Source: Beijerinckiaceae bacterium (GTDB lineage Bacteria; Pseudomonadota; Alphaproteobacteria; Rhizobiales; Beijerinckiaceae). From it: a DNA stretch of 6,491 nt. The stretch is from contig CANHAW010000133.1 in the NCBI GenBank assembly GCA_947458675.1, positions 1-6,491 on the forward strand, read 5' to 3'. A program made the translations under genes and the position numbers. The notes under the pieces are model-generated. The model was not told the origin of the DNA. It was given only the letters and a program-made list of their open reading frames with translations, and made no database searches. Position 1 is the stretch's first letter, and every line of letters begins with the position of its first letter. This document shows, one piece after another, positions 1 through 5,848 of this stretch.

Positions 1-908
1 AGCCCGGTGCGATCGAGGAACCCTCCTTCGGCAAGCCCGATCCGAAAAAGCATTTTTCTGTTCTGGGCGGCCATGCGCTCGAGCCTGAAGAATTCCGCCT
101 GCAGCTCTCAACCTATCTGTCGGGGCGCATCGGCTCGAACCGCGACATTCTGCTTTATGTCCACGGCTTCAACACGTCGCTCGATGAAGCGCGTTTCCGT
201 GTGGCGCAATTGGTCAATGACGGGAAATTCGGCGGCGTCGCCGTGCTCTTCACCTGGCCGTCGGAATCCAATCTCTTCTCTTATGTGTCGGATAAAGAGA
301 GTGCGACGGCTTCGCGCGATGCTTTGCAGAAACTCATGCGCGATCTGAGCCAGGTTGAGGGCGTGGGGCGTGTGCATGTGCTCGCCCATTCCATGGGTTC
401 GTGGCTGGCGATGGAAGCCTTGCGCGAAAATTCCATTGCGGGCGCACGCAATCTGGGCGGGCGACTGGGCGATGTGATGTTGGCAGCGCCTGATATCGAT
501 CTCAACGTCTTCCGTCAGCAAATGTCGCGCCTGTCTGGCGCCAATGTGTCGATCTTCGTGTCGGCCAACGACCGCGCGCTCAATCTGTCGAGCCGCCTTG
601 CCGGCGCGCGTCCGCGCGTGGGCGCCATGGATCCGCGCAATTCGCGCGAACGCGAGGAACTCGCAAGGCTTGGTGTCAAAGTCTACGATCTGTCGAGCAC
701 ATCGGCCGGTTTTATCGGCCATTCGCTCTATGGCGATGTGCCACTTGTCGTGCGCACGATTGGCGCCCAACTCGCAGCACCGCGCAGCGACGATGCCGGT
801 GTGGCCGCAATGATCGATGCGACGCGCAGAAGCCCAGCAGAAGCTGCCATGCCGCCCGTTGCAAATACCCCCGTAACAGCAAGCCCGCTGCCGCCGATGG
901 CGCAATAG
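1..908 (+). CDS. alpha/beta hydrolase, DUF900-like (3' part, start outside window)
   Basis: The frame is open from base 3 to the TAG at 906-908, giving 301 visible residues; no start is assigned because the gene runs off the left edge. The fold is an alpha/beta hydrolase. Visible are the strand and oxyanion-hole motif LLYVHGFN (H54-G55-F56, counting from the first visible residue), the nucleophile elbow AHSMGS with Ser130, a likely catalytic Asp190 in VSANDRAL, and His240 in IGHSLYGD. The first Gly of the classic GxSxG is Ala here, which is common in this group. Spacing matches DUF900 proteins, which are often secreted or lipoproteins; the N-terminus that would show a signal peptide is missing. 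The last 40 or so residues are a Pro/Ala-rich, probably disordered tail. The substrate is unknown: esterase, lipase or another serine hydrolase is possible. It converges on mutB and shows no functional link to it. Confidence 0.85.
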   Translation, partial: PGAIEEPSFGKPDPKKHFSVLGGHALEPEEFRLQLSTYLSGRIGSNRDILLYVHGFNTSLDEARFRVAQLVNDGKFGGVAVLFTWPSESNLFSYVSDKESATASRDALQKLMRDLSQVEGVGRVHVLAHSMGSWLAMEALRENSIAGARNLGGRLGDVMLAAPDIDLNVFRQQMSRLSGANVSIFVSANDRALNLSSRLAGARPRVGAMDPRNSREREELARLGVKVYDLSSTSAGFIGHSLYGDVPLVVRTIGAQLAAPRSDDAGVAAMIDATRRSPAEAAMPPVANTPVTASPLPPMAQ

Positions 909-911
909 TTT

Positions 912-996
912 CGTCATTGCGAGGAGCCGCAGGCGACGCGGCAATCCATCTTTTGGCTCGTGTGGACGAAGATGGATTGCTTCGCTCGCAATGACG
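912..996. repeat. REP-like inverted repeat, family A (inverted pair of units)
   Basis: Two units face each other. The left unit is CGTCATTGCGAG (912-923), a 17-base middle (924-940), then GCAATCCATCTT (941-952). The right unit is the reverse complement of the same two 12-base blocks (969-980 and 985-996) around only four bases, TTCG (981-984). Both pairs of 12-base blocks match perfectly; the middles differ. A 16-base spacer separates the units. The element begins three bases after the hydrolase stop codon. It resembles short palindromes found in many copies in Hyphomicrobiales genomes (from memory, not searched). It could fold as a long hairpin in RNA from either strand, but no T-run follows it, so it is not a textbook intrinsic terminator. 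Confidence 0.85.
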
Positions 997-1015
997 CGCA
1001 ACGGGCAAGTGCGCG

Positions 1016-1129
1016 CGACCCCCACCCCTAGCCCCTCCCCTCAAGGGGGAGGGGGACAGGCTGCGCGTCTCTTCTCCCTCCCCCTTGAGGGGAGGGCCGA
1101 CTCGGCGAAGCCGAGCGGGGTGGGGGTCG
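1016..1129. repeat. C/G-rich mosaic palindrome, family B (inverted pair of units)
   Basis: The outer arms CGACCCCCACCCC (1016-1028) and its exact complement (1117-1129) enclose a 21-base block at 1033-1053 and its perfect reverse complement at 1076-1096. Each 21-base block is also a hairpin by itself: CCCTCCCC pairs with GGGGAGGG across five bases. The two units differ in the middle. The left has only TAGC (1029-1032); the right has 20 bases (1097-1116) containing the hairpin CTCGGC-GAA-GCCGAG (1101-1115). The whole could fold as a cloverleaf or a long stem. It looks like a dispersed alphaproteobacterial intergenic repeat. No coding potential or transposase is seen, and I find no convincing target-site duplication. 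Confidence 0.85.
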
Positions 1130-1141
1130 TGCAATGATTCA

Positions 1142-1164
1142 TCGTCATTGCCTCGCAATGACGA
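1142..1164. repeat. minimal family A palindrome
   Basis: TCGTCATTGC (1142-1151) and GCAATGACGA (1155-1164) pair perfectly across a three-base loop CTC. The bases CGTCATTGC and CTCGCAATGACG are the same as the outer ends of the larger family A element at 912-996, so this looks like that element with its interior lost, or its smallest form. It lies 13 bases beyond the mutB stop codon and would form a 10-bp hairpin in the mutB transcript. No T-run follows it. Confidence 0.7.
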
Positions 1165-1177
1165 CGAAAGATGACGG

Positions 1178-3328
1178 TCAAGCCGGCGGGCGCTGTGCGT
1201 AACCCAGCCGCGCATTCAGCTCATCGATCAGCTGTTCAGCAGCTTCTGCAATCACCGTTCCCGGCGGGAAGATGGCGCTCGCGCCTGCATCGCGCACGGC
1301 CTGAAAATCCTGCGGCGGGATCACGCCGCCGACCACGATCATTATGTCGTCGCGGCCTTGCTTCTTCAGCGCCTCGCGCAATTCCGGCACAAGTGTGAGA
1401 TGGCCGGCGGCGAGCGATGAAATGCCGACAATATGCACGTCGGCGTCAACAGCTTGCGCTGCAGCCTCTTCGGGCGTGGCAAATAAAGGCCCGATTTCGA
1501 CATCGAAACCGAGATCGGAAAAAGCCGATGCGACGACTTTCTGGCCGCGGTCATGTCCGTCCTGGCCGACTTTGGCAACAAGAATGCGCGGGCGCCGGCC
1601 CTCATTTTCATAAAACGCCTGAGTGACGCGCTGCACGCGCTCCACGGCGGATGGATTGGCCTCATCCTTGTAGACGCCGCTGATCGTTTTGATTTCGGCG
1701 CGGTGGCGACCGAAGATTTTTTCGAGCGCCAGCGAAATTTCGCCAACAGTTGCCTTGGCGCGCGCAGCATCAATTGCCAGCGCCAGCAGATTGCCATGGC
1801 CTGCTGCACCATTGGTCAGCGCTTCGAGCTTTTGTTGCACATCGGCCTCGTTGCGCTCGGCGCGCAGGCGCTTAAGCTTGTCGATCTGGCTGGCGCGCAC
1901 GGCGGAATTATCGACCTTGAGCACATCGATAGGGCGCTCGTTTTCGGGCTTGTATTTATTGACGCCGATCACGGATTGGCGGCCTGAATCGATGCGCGCC
2001 TGCGTGCGCGCAGCTGCTTCCTCGATGCGCAATTTGGGAATGCCCGCCTCGATGGCTTTCGCCATGCCGCCGAGCTTTTCCACTTCATCAATATGCGCCT
2101 GCGCGCGCTTGGCGAGGTCGGCAGTGAGCCGCTCGACATAGAAAGATCCACCCCATGGATCGATCACGCGCGTCGTGCCGCTTTCCTGCTGCAAAAAGAG
2201 CTGCGTGTTGCGGGCAATGCGCGCCGAAAAATCGGTCGGCAAGGCGAGTGCCTCATCCAGCGCATTGGTGTGCAGAGATTGCGTATGGCCTTGCGTTGCC
2301 GCCATGGCCTCGATCTGCGTGCGGATGACATTGTTGAACACATCCTGCGCGGTGAGCGACCAGCCGGATGTTTGCGAATGGGTGCGCAAGGGCAGCGACT
2401 TCTCGCTCTTGGGATCGAATTGCTTGACGAGATTGGCCCAGAGCAGACGCGCGGCGCGCAGCTTTGCGACTTCCATGAAGAAATTCATGCCGATCGCCCA
2501 GAAGAAGGACAGGCGCGGCGCAAATCGATCGACATCCATGCCCGCTGCAAGCCCGGCGCGAATATATTCGACGCCATCGGCCAAAGTATAGGCGAGTTCG
2601 AGATCCTGCGTCGCACCGGCTTCCTGCATGTGATAGCCGGAAATCGAAATCGAATTGAACTTCGGCATATGCTGCGACGTATAGGCGAAAATATCCGAAA
2701 TGATGCGCATGGAGGGTGCAGGCGGATAGATATAGGTGTTGCGCACCATGAATTCTTTGAGAATGTCGTTCTGGATCGTGCCCGACAATTTTTCCTGCGC
2801 AACGCCCTGTTCTTCGCCCGCAACAATATAGAGCGCAAGCACCGGGAGTACGGCGCCATTCATCGTCATCGACACGGACATCTGGTCGAGCGGAATGCCC
2901 GAAAACAAAGTGCGCATGTCATAGATGGAATCGATGGCAACGCCCGCCATGCCGACATCGCCCGCCACGCGCGGATGATCGGAATCGTAACCGCGGTGCG
3001 TTGCAAGATCGAAAGCCACCGACAGGCCCTTCTGTCCCGCTGCAAGATTGCGGCGATAGAAGGCATTGGAATCCTCAGCCGTGGAAAAGCCCGCATATTG
3101 GCGCACTGTCCAAGGCTGGTTCACATACATGGTGGGGTAGGGGCCGCGCAGATAGGGCGCGGCACCCGGATAAGTATCGAGAAAATCGAGACCGGCGAGA
3201 TCGGCTGCGCCATAGACATTTTTCACCGCAATGCCTTCGGGCGTCATCCAGCGCGCATCGCTCATCTGCGGCGCAGGTGTTGCGGCCGCTTGATAAGCGA
3301 GATTGGCGAAGTTTGGAATCCGGCTCAT
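1178..3328 (-). CDS. mutB: methylmalonyl-CoA mutase, large (catalytic) subunit
   Basis: 716 residues, ATG at 3328 to TGA at 1178. This adenosylcobalamin enzyme rearranges (R)-methylmalonyl-CoA to succinyl-CoA in the cytoplasm. Residues about 30-550 are the substrate-binding TIM barrel, with the family signatures [12 protein letters not shown] (77-88), [14 protein letters not shown] (106-119), [13 protein letters not shown] (228-240) and [15 protein letters not shown] (315-329). By recalled alignment to the Propionibacterium enzyme, its Tyr89, Arg207 and His244 correspond to Tyr78, Arg196 and His233 here. Residues about 580-710 are the B12-binding domain, with the DxHxxG motif as DGHDRG (590-595); His592 should be the axial cobalt ligand. 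Length is normal for a bacterial large subunit, with no fused G-protein domain and no frameshift. It lies downstream of mutA on the same strand, 151 bases away, and probably forms the MutA-MutB heterodimer. A start with a good ribosome binding site nine bases upstream supports the 5' end. Also called scpA or mcmA in other genomes. Confidence 0.97.
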   Translation of the reverse strand: MSRIPNFANLAYQAAATPAPQMSDARWMTPEGIAVKNVYGAADLAGLDFLDTYPGAAPYLRGPYPTMYVNQPWTVRQYAGFSTAEDSNAFYRRNLAAGQKGLSVAFDLATHRGYDSDHPRVAGDVGMAGVAIDSIYDMRTLFSGIPLDQMSVSMTMNGAVLPVLALYIVAGEEQGVAQEKLSGTIQNDILKEFMVRNTYIYPPAPSMRIISDIFAYTSQHMPKFNSISISGYHMQEAGATQDLELAYTLADGVEYIRAGLAAGMDVDRFAPRLSFFWAIGMNFFMEVAKLRAARLLWANLVKQFDPKSEKSLPLRTHSQTSGWSLTAQDVFNNVIRTQIEAMAATQGHTQSLHTNALDEALALPTDFSARIARNTQLFLQQESGTTRVIDPWGGSFYVERLTADLAKRAQAHIDEVEKLGGMAKAIEAGIPKLRIEEAAARTQARIDSGRQSVIGVNKYKPENERPIDVLKVDNSAVRASQIDKLKRLRAERNEADVQQKLEALTNGAAGHGNLLALAIDAARAKATVGEISLALEKIFGRHRAEIKTISGVYKDEANPSAVERVQRVTQAFYENEGRRPRILVAKVGQDGHDRGQKVVASAFSDLGFDVEIGPLFATPEEAAAQAVDADVHIVGISSLAAGHLTLVPELREALKKQGRDDIMIVVGGVIPPQDFQAVRDAGASAIFPPGTVIAEAAEQLIDELNARLGYAQRPPA

Positions 3329-3337
3329 GTCAATTCG

Positions 3338-3342
3338 TCCTC
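3338..3342 (-). promoter_or_regulatory. ribosome binding site of mutB
   Basis: On the minus strand the bases read GAGGA, nine bases before the mutB ATG. It lies 14 bases past the edge of the inverted repeat at 3357-3470, so it stays unpaired when that repeat folds. This fixes the start and suggests that mutB is translated from its own site rather than by coupling to mutA. Confidence 0.7.
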
Positions 3343-3356
3343 AATGTCGCGGTCTC

Positions 3357-3470
3357 CTTCTCCCATGGGGAGAAGGTGGCTGCGGAGCAGCCGGATGAGG
3401 GGCTACCCATGCCTGATCGTAACCCCTCATCAGTCATGCTTCGCATGACAGTTTCTCCCCATGGGAGAAG
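3357..3470. repeat. inverted-dimer mosaic palindrome between mutA and mutB, family C (RIME-like)
   Basis: Two units of about 46-48 bases lie in inverted orientation around a 20-base spacer (3403-3422). Each unit has an 18-base end block (3357-3374; complement 3453-3470), three bases, a small hairpin, one base, then GATGAGGGG (3394-3402; complement 3423-3431). The end blocks match perfectly and each also folds on itself: TTCTCCC and GGGAGAA around a three-base loop. The internal hairpins keep their shape but not their sequence: GGCTGC-GGA-GCAGCC at 3378-3392 and GTCATGC-TTC-GCATGAC at 3433-3449. The size and paired palindromes recall the Rhizobium intergenic mosaic elements (RIME), though family identity is unproven. 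It sits in the leader of mutB within the presumed mutA-mutB transcript, where it could stabilise one part of the mRNA, attenuate transcription, or do nothing. Confidence 0.88.
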
Positions 3471-3479
3471 CGGGCCGCG

Positions 3480-5231
3480 CTAATGGCCCATGTTCAGCGC
3501 TTCGTTCAATGTCTCCACAAGATCGCATCCGGCAAAGATGAAAAGCTCGCAACCGGCAGCCTTCAATTCTGTTTCCAGATCGCCGGGGCGGCCTGCGAGA
3601 TAGAGTTTTGCGCCCTTTGCTTTCAGCGCGCCCGCCACTTCAAGGGCTTTCTCCGCATAGATGGCATCGCTCGAACAGAGGCAGGCGAGTTTTGCGCCCG
3701 ATTTTGCAAAGCCTGCGGCGAGATCGTCGCCCTCATGCATGATGGCCTCGATGCCGCCGGCCTCGAAGACATTTTTTGCAAACATGGCACGCGCAGTGAA
3801 ATCGCTGGCTGTGCCCAGAGTGGCAAGATAGATGCGCGGGCGCGGCGCCATGGTATCTGCGTGATCGCGCAGAGCTTCGAATTGCTGCGCGAGCCGCATC
3901 GGCGGAAAGATTTTGTCCTGCGCCAAAGCACGCGCTGGGGCCAGCACATCAACCGCGCCCTCATGCACATGGGGGAATTCATTCACGCCGGTGAGCTGGT
4001 CCTTGCGGCGCGCAATATTTTTCAGCCGCGCGGCGCATGTTTTCGCGACATCGGCTGAAAGCACTTTCAGAAAAGCATCTAGCCCGTCGCGCTCGGACTG
4101 CTGAAACAAAGCCCAGGCGTTTGCTGCAATTTCGTCTGTCAGCGTTTCAAATCCGCCTGCGCCTGCCGCAGGATCGACCACTGCGCCGAGGTTCGATTCT
4201 TCTGCGAGGATGAGCTGCGTGTTGCGCGCAAGACGCCGTGCAAAAGCATCCGGCAAGCCCAAAGCCTGTGTGAAGGGGAGTAGGCTCACATGATCGGCGC
4301 CGCCGATCCCTGCTGAAAAAGCGGCGACTGTCGTGCGCAGCAAATTCACATAAGGATCGCGCTGCGTCATCATGCGAAAAGCGCTTTCCGCATGAATGCG
4401 GATCGGCTTTGGCGCAAGGCCGCAGGCCTCTTCCACACGCGCCCAGAGTTTTCGCAGCGCGCGCAATTTGGCAATGGTGAGAATCTGATCGGCATCAGCG
4501 GCAAGGCGGAAGGCGATGAGCGCGCGCGCCTCATCGAGCGACAGGCCTTGCGCTTCAAGTGCGCGCAGCGCGGTGATGGCAGAGACGAGCGCAAGCGAAA
4601 CTTCCTGCGCTTCCGCACCGCCTGCATGATGAACACGCCGAGCATCGGCAACAATTGCGGGCGCGCCAAAGCCCGCCTTGGAGAGGCGCGCAGCTGTAGC
4701 TGCAACAAGTTTTGCATCTTCAAAAAGCGGATCGAGCCCGAAGGAAATGCGCACCTGCGCGGGTGCAAGCTTGCGCGCGGCGAGAATTTTTTCCATTGCG
4801 GCAGCGACAGAAGTGCCATGCGGCCCGGCATCGATCTCGATAGGCAGGCCTGTCTCCAGCACGATGCTTTCGAGCGCCTGTTCGAGCGTATCGGTATCGG
4901 GCGCCAGACCAAAGCCATAGGATCCGCTCGATCCCGCAAAGACGACATGCAGACCATTCGCGCCATTTTCCAGATCGCTCAGCGCCTGTTCATGGGCAGC
5001 GCGCGCATCGGGATTGTCGACGCGGGCCAATTGCTCCCATGCGCCGGCATGGGCGGGGGCAATCGGTGTGGCCGATTTGGCCCGTGGATAGAGGGGCGCA
5101 ATGGCAAGGCCGTCATAGCTTTTGCCGACGAGCTTTTCGAATGGCGCGCCCTTCAGCACATGATCGACGAGTTTGCGCCATTGCGCCTCATCGATGGCTG
5201 GAAAGGCGCTGGCGAAGGCAGGCTCAAACAT
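3480..5231 (-). CDS. mutA: methylmalonyl-CoA mutase, small (non-catalytic) subunit
   Basis: 583 residues, ATG at 5231 to TAG at 3480. MutA is the partner of MutB in the heterodimeric mutase. Residues about 10-420 correspond to the mutase barrel. The clearest shared stretch with MutB is LARNTQLILAEESNLGAVVD (334-353), matching [20 protein letters not shown] (371-390) in MutB, so the two are paralogues. Residues about 465-583 form a Rossmann-like B12-type domain (PRIYLATLG, 464-472) in which the DxHxxG cobalt-ligand motif is absent, and the barrel lacks the [10 protein letters not shown] active-site segment. Both losses are normal for MutA and agree with a structural, non-catalytic role. It is somewhat shorter than the Propionibacterium small subunit (about 638 residues). 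The ribosome binding site is weak (GAGA, about five bases before the ATG), so the exact start is less certain than for mutB. Also called mcmB or scpA-type small subunit in some annotations. Confidence 0.93.
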   Translation of the reverse strand: MFEPAFASAFPAIDEAQWRKLVDHVLKGAPFEKLVGKSYDGLAIAPLYPRAKSATPIAPAHAGAWEQLARVDNPDARAAHEQALSDLENGANGLHVVFAGSSGSYGFGLAPDTDTLEQALESIVLETGLPIEIDAGPHGTSVAAAMEKILAARKLAPAQVRISFGLDPLFEDAKLVAATAARLSKAGFGAPAIVADARRVHHAGGAEAQEVSLALVSAITALRALEAQGLSLDEARALIAFRLAADADQILTIAKLRALRKLWARVEEACGLAPKPIRIHAESAFRMMTQRDPYVNLLRTTVAAFSAGIGGADHVSLLPFTQALGLPDAFARRLARNTQLILAEESNLGAVVDPAAGAGGFETLTDEIAANAWALFQQSERDGLDAFLKVLSADVAKTCAARLKNIARRKDQLTGVNEFPHVHEGAVDVLAPARALAQDKIFPPMRLAQQFEALRDHADTMAPRPRIYLATLGTASDFTARAMFAKNVFEAGGIEAIMHEGDDLAAGFAKSGAKLACLCSSDAIYAEKALEVAGALKAKGAKLYLAGRPGDLETELKAAGCELFIFAGCDLVETLNEALNMGH

Positions 5232-5339
5232 ACGGTCTCGCTTTGTCGCGCTGGGCGTCCGGTCGTGTCATCGGGCCTTTTCGCATGATGCGCCGCAGGC
5301 GACCACAGACCTAAAGTCGAATGTGCGCGCCTGCGCCTC
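5232..5339. other. intergenic region upstream of mutA, no clear promoter
   Basis: These 108 bases separate the small gene at 5340-5708 from mutA on the same strand. The only structure I see is CGCAGGCG (5294-5301) pairing with CGCCTGCG (5328-5335) across 26 bases, with no T-run after it. No good -35/-10 pair and no B12-box-like element is visible. Whether mutA has its own promoter here or is read through from the small gene cannot be decided by eye. Confidence 0.4.
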
Positions 5340-5708
5340 TCAGGTGAACTGGCCGAGGCCTGGAATGGAGCCGGCGATCTGGCCGACCACATCCTCACCG
5401 GCCTGTTCGCGCGCCACCTCAAAAAGCTCGCGCCCGACGCCCTGCATTTCGCCCATGCCCAGCCCAATGCCGGAGAGCTGGCCGGCCAGCGCCATCAGGC
5501 CGCCGCCGAACATGCCGGCCAGGCCTCCGCTGGCGTCGCCATATTCCTGCGCCAGTTCGGCTGAACCTGGAAGGGCGGCGAGGAGTTGCTCGACATCTGC
5601 CGTCGGGCCTTCCTTGCGCAGGAAGGCGAGGATGATGCCGATGGCCTGGGCGGCAAGGCCCGGCTCGATTCCGGCGGCACTGGCGACACGATCGACGATT
5701 TCTTGCAT
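5340..5708 (-). CDS. small conserved-type protein of unknown function (DUF2267-like, tentative)
   Basis: 122 residues from the ATG at 5708 to TGA at 5340. The frame stays open to a TTG at 5732 and an ATG at 5720, but only the 5708 ATG has a good ribosome binding site (GAGGG, five bases upstream), and the conserved-looking sequence begins there: [19 protein letters not shown]. Residues 1-50 look like paired helices ([16 protein letters not shown]), residues 60-87 are rich in Gly, Leu, Met and Ala, and the end is [20 protein letters not shown] followed by IAGSIPGL. I recall similar proteins in Hyphomicrobiales annotated as DUF2267 or DUF2780, but this is memory, not a search. There is no signal peptide and no catalytic motif. 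The Gly/Ala/Leu segment could touch a membrane or pack as a helical hairpin. It lies 108 bases upstream of mutA on the same strand, so joint transcription is possible; a role in mutase function is not shown. Confidence 0.75.
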   Translation of the reverse strand: MQEIVDRVASAAGIEPGLAAQAIGIILAFLRKEGPTADVEQLLAALPGSAELAQEYGDASGGLAGMFGGGLMALAGQLSGIGLGMGEMQGVGRELFEVAREQAGEDVVGQIAGSIPGLGQFT

Positions 5709-5713
5709 GGCGT

Positions 5714-5718
5714 CCCTC
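5714..5718 (-). promoter_or_regulatory. ribosome binding site deciding the start of the small gene
   Basis: On the minus strand the bases read GAGGG, five bases before the ATG at 5708. The alternative in-frame starts at 5720 (ATG) and 5732 (TTG) have no such purine run at a useful distance, so the shorter 122-residue protein is preferred over 126 or 130 residues. Confidence 0.6.
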
Positions 5719-5732
5719 ATTGGTTCGGGCAA

Positions 5733-5762
5733 AGTTTAGACGCGAACCGTCCCGCCCTGCAA
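5733..5762 (-). promoter_or_regulatory. weak candidate promoter for the small gene
   Basis: On the minus strand TTGCAG (complement of 5757-5762) and TAAACT (complement of 5733-5738) are 18 bases apart. They match the sigma-70 type -35 and -10 only partly. A transcript starting about seven bases on would begin past the TTG at 5732 and before the ATG at 5708, which agrees with the chosen start. Such matches are common by chance. Confidence 0.25.
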
Positions 5763-5792
5763 TCAACAGCCCGTCAGTGCGGTTCCCGCCGG

Positions 5793-5821
5793 TGGAAGAG
5801 CGGCCCGGCCTTGCCTATAAA
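5793..5821 (+). promoter_or_regulatory. weak candidate promoter for the DUF853 ATPase gene
   Basis: TATAAA at 5816-5821 is a fair -10 element in GC-rich surroundings. The bases 17 upstream (TGGAAG, 5793-5798) match a -35 poorly. It would place the transcript start just before the ribosome binding site at 5833, giving a very short leader. Read it as a hint only. Confidence 0.25.
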
Positions 5822-5832
5822 GATTTGGATCC

Positions 5833-5839
5833 AAGGGAG
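5833..5839 (+). promoter_or_regulatory. ribosome binding site of the DUF853 ATPase gene
   Basis: AAGGGAG lies nine bases before the ATG at 5849 and is a strong Shine-Dalgarno match. It supports this start, which is also where the family's N-terminal sequence begins. Confidence 0.65.
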
Positions 5840-5848
5840 CAGCACAGC

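Noticed and set aside
108..1025. Minus-strand open frame of 305 codons opposite the hydrolase
   Set aside because: It crosses the family A repeat and then covers the hydrolase in antisense, with no motif and a Cys/His/Arg-rich shadow composition. The hydrolase frame has clear catalytic motifs.
909..1177. CRISPR array or insertion sequence in the repeat-rich gap
   Set aside because: Repeats are inverted palindromes of different families, not regularly spaced direct repeats with unique spacers. There is no transposase frame and no clear target-site duplication.
2093..3448. Plus-strand open frame of 451 codons opposite mutB
   Set aside because: It lies antisense to a clearly real catalytic gene, its protein is rich in Arg, His and Ile in the way a GC-rich shadow frame is, it ends inside a repeat element, and it shows no recognisable motif.
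4392..5288. Plus-strand open frame of 298 codons opposite mutA
   Set aside because: It is antisense to the conserved MutA coding sequence, has no recognisable domain, and has a composition expected of a shadow frame.
5294..5335. Intrinsic terminator after the small gene
   Set aside because: The only inverted repeat has an 8-bp stem with a 26-base loop and no following T-run, so termination here is not supported.
5232..5339. Possible cobalamin riboswitch upstream of the B12-dependent mutase genes
   Set aside because: The gap is only 108 bases, shorter than a full cobalamin riboswitch, and no B12-box-like sequence is visible on the minus strand.
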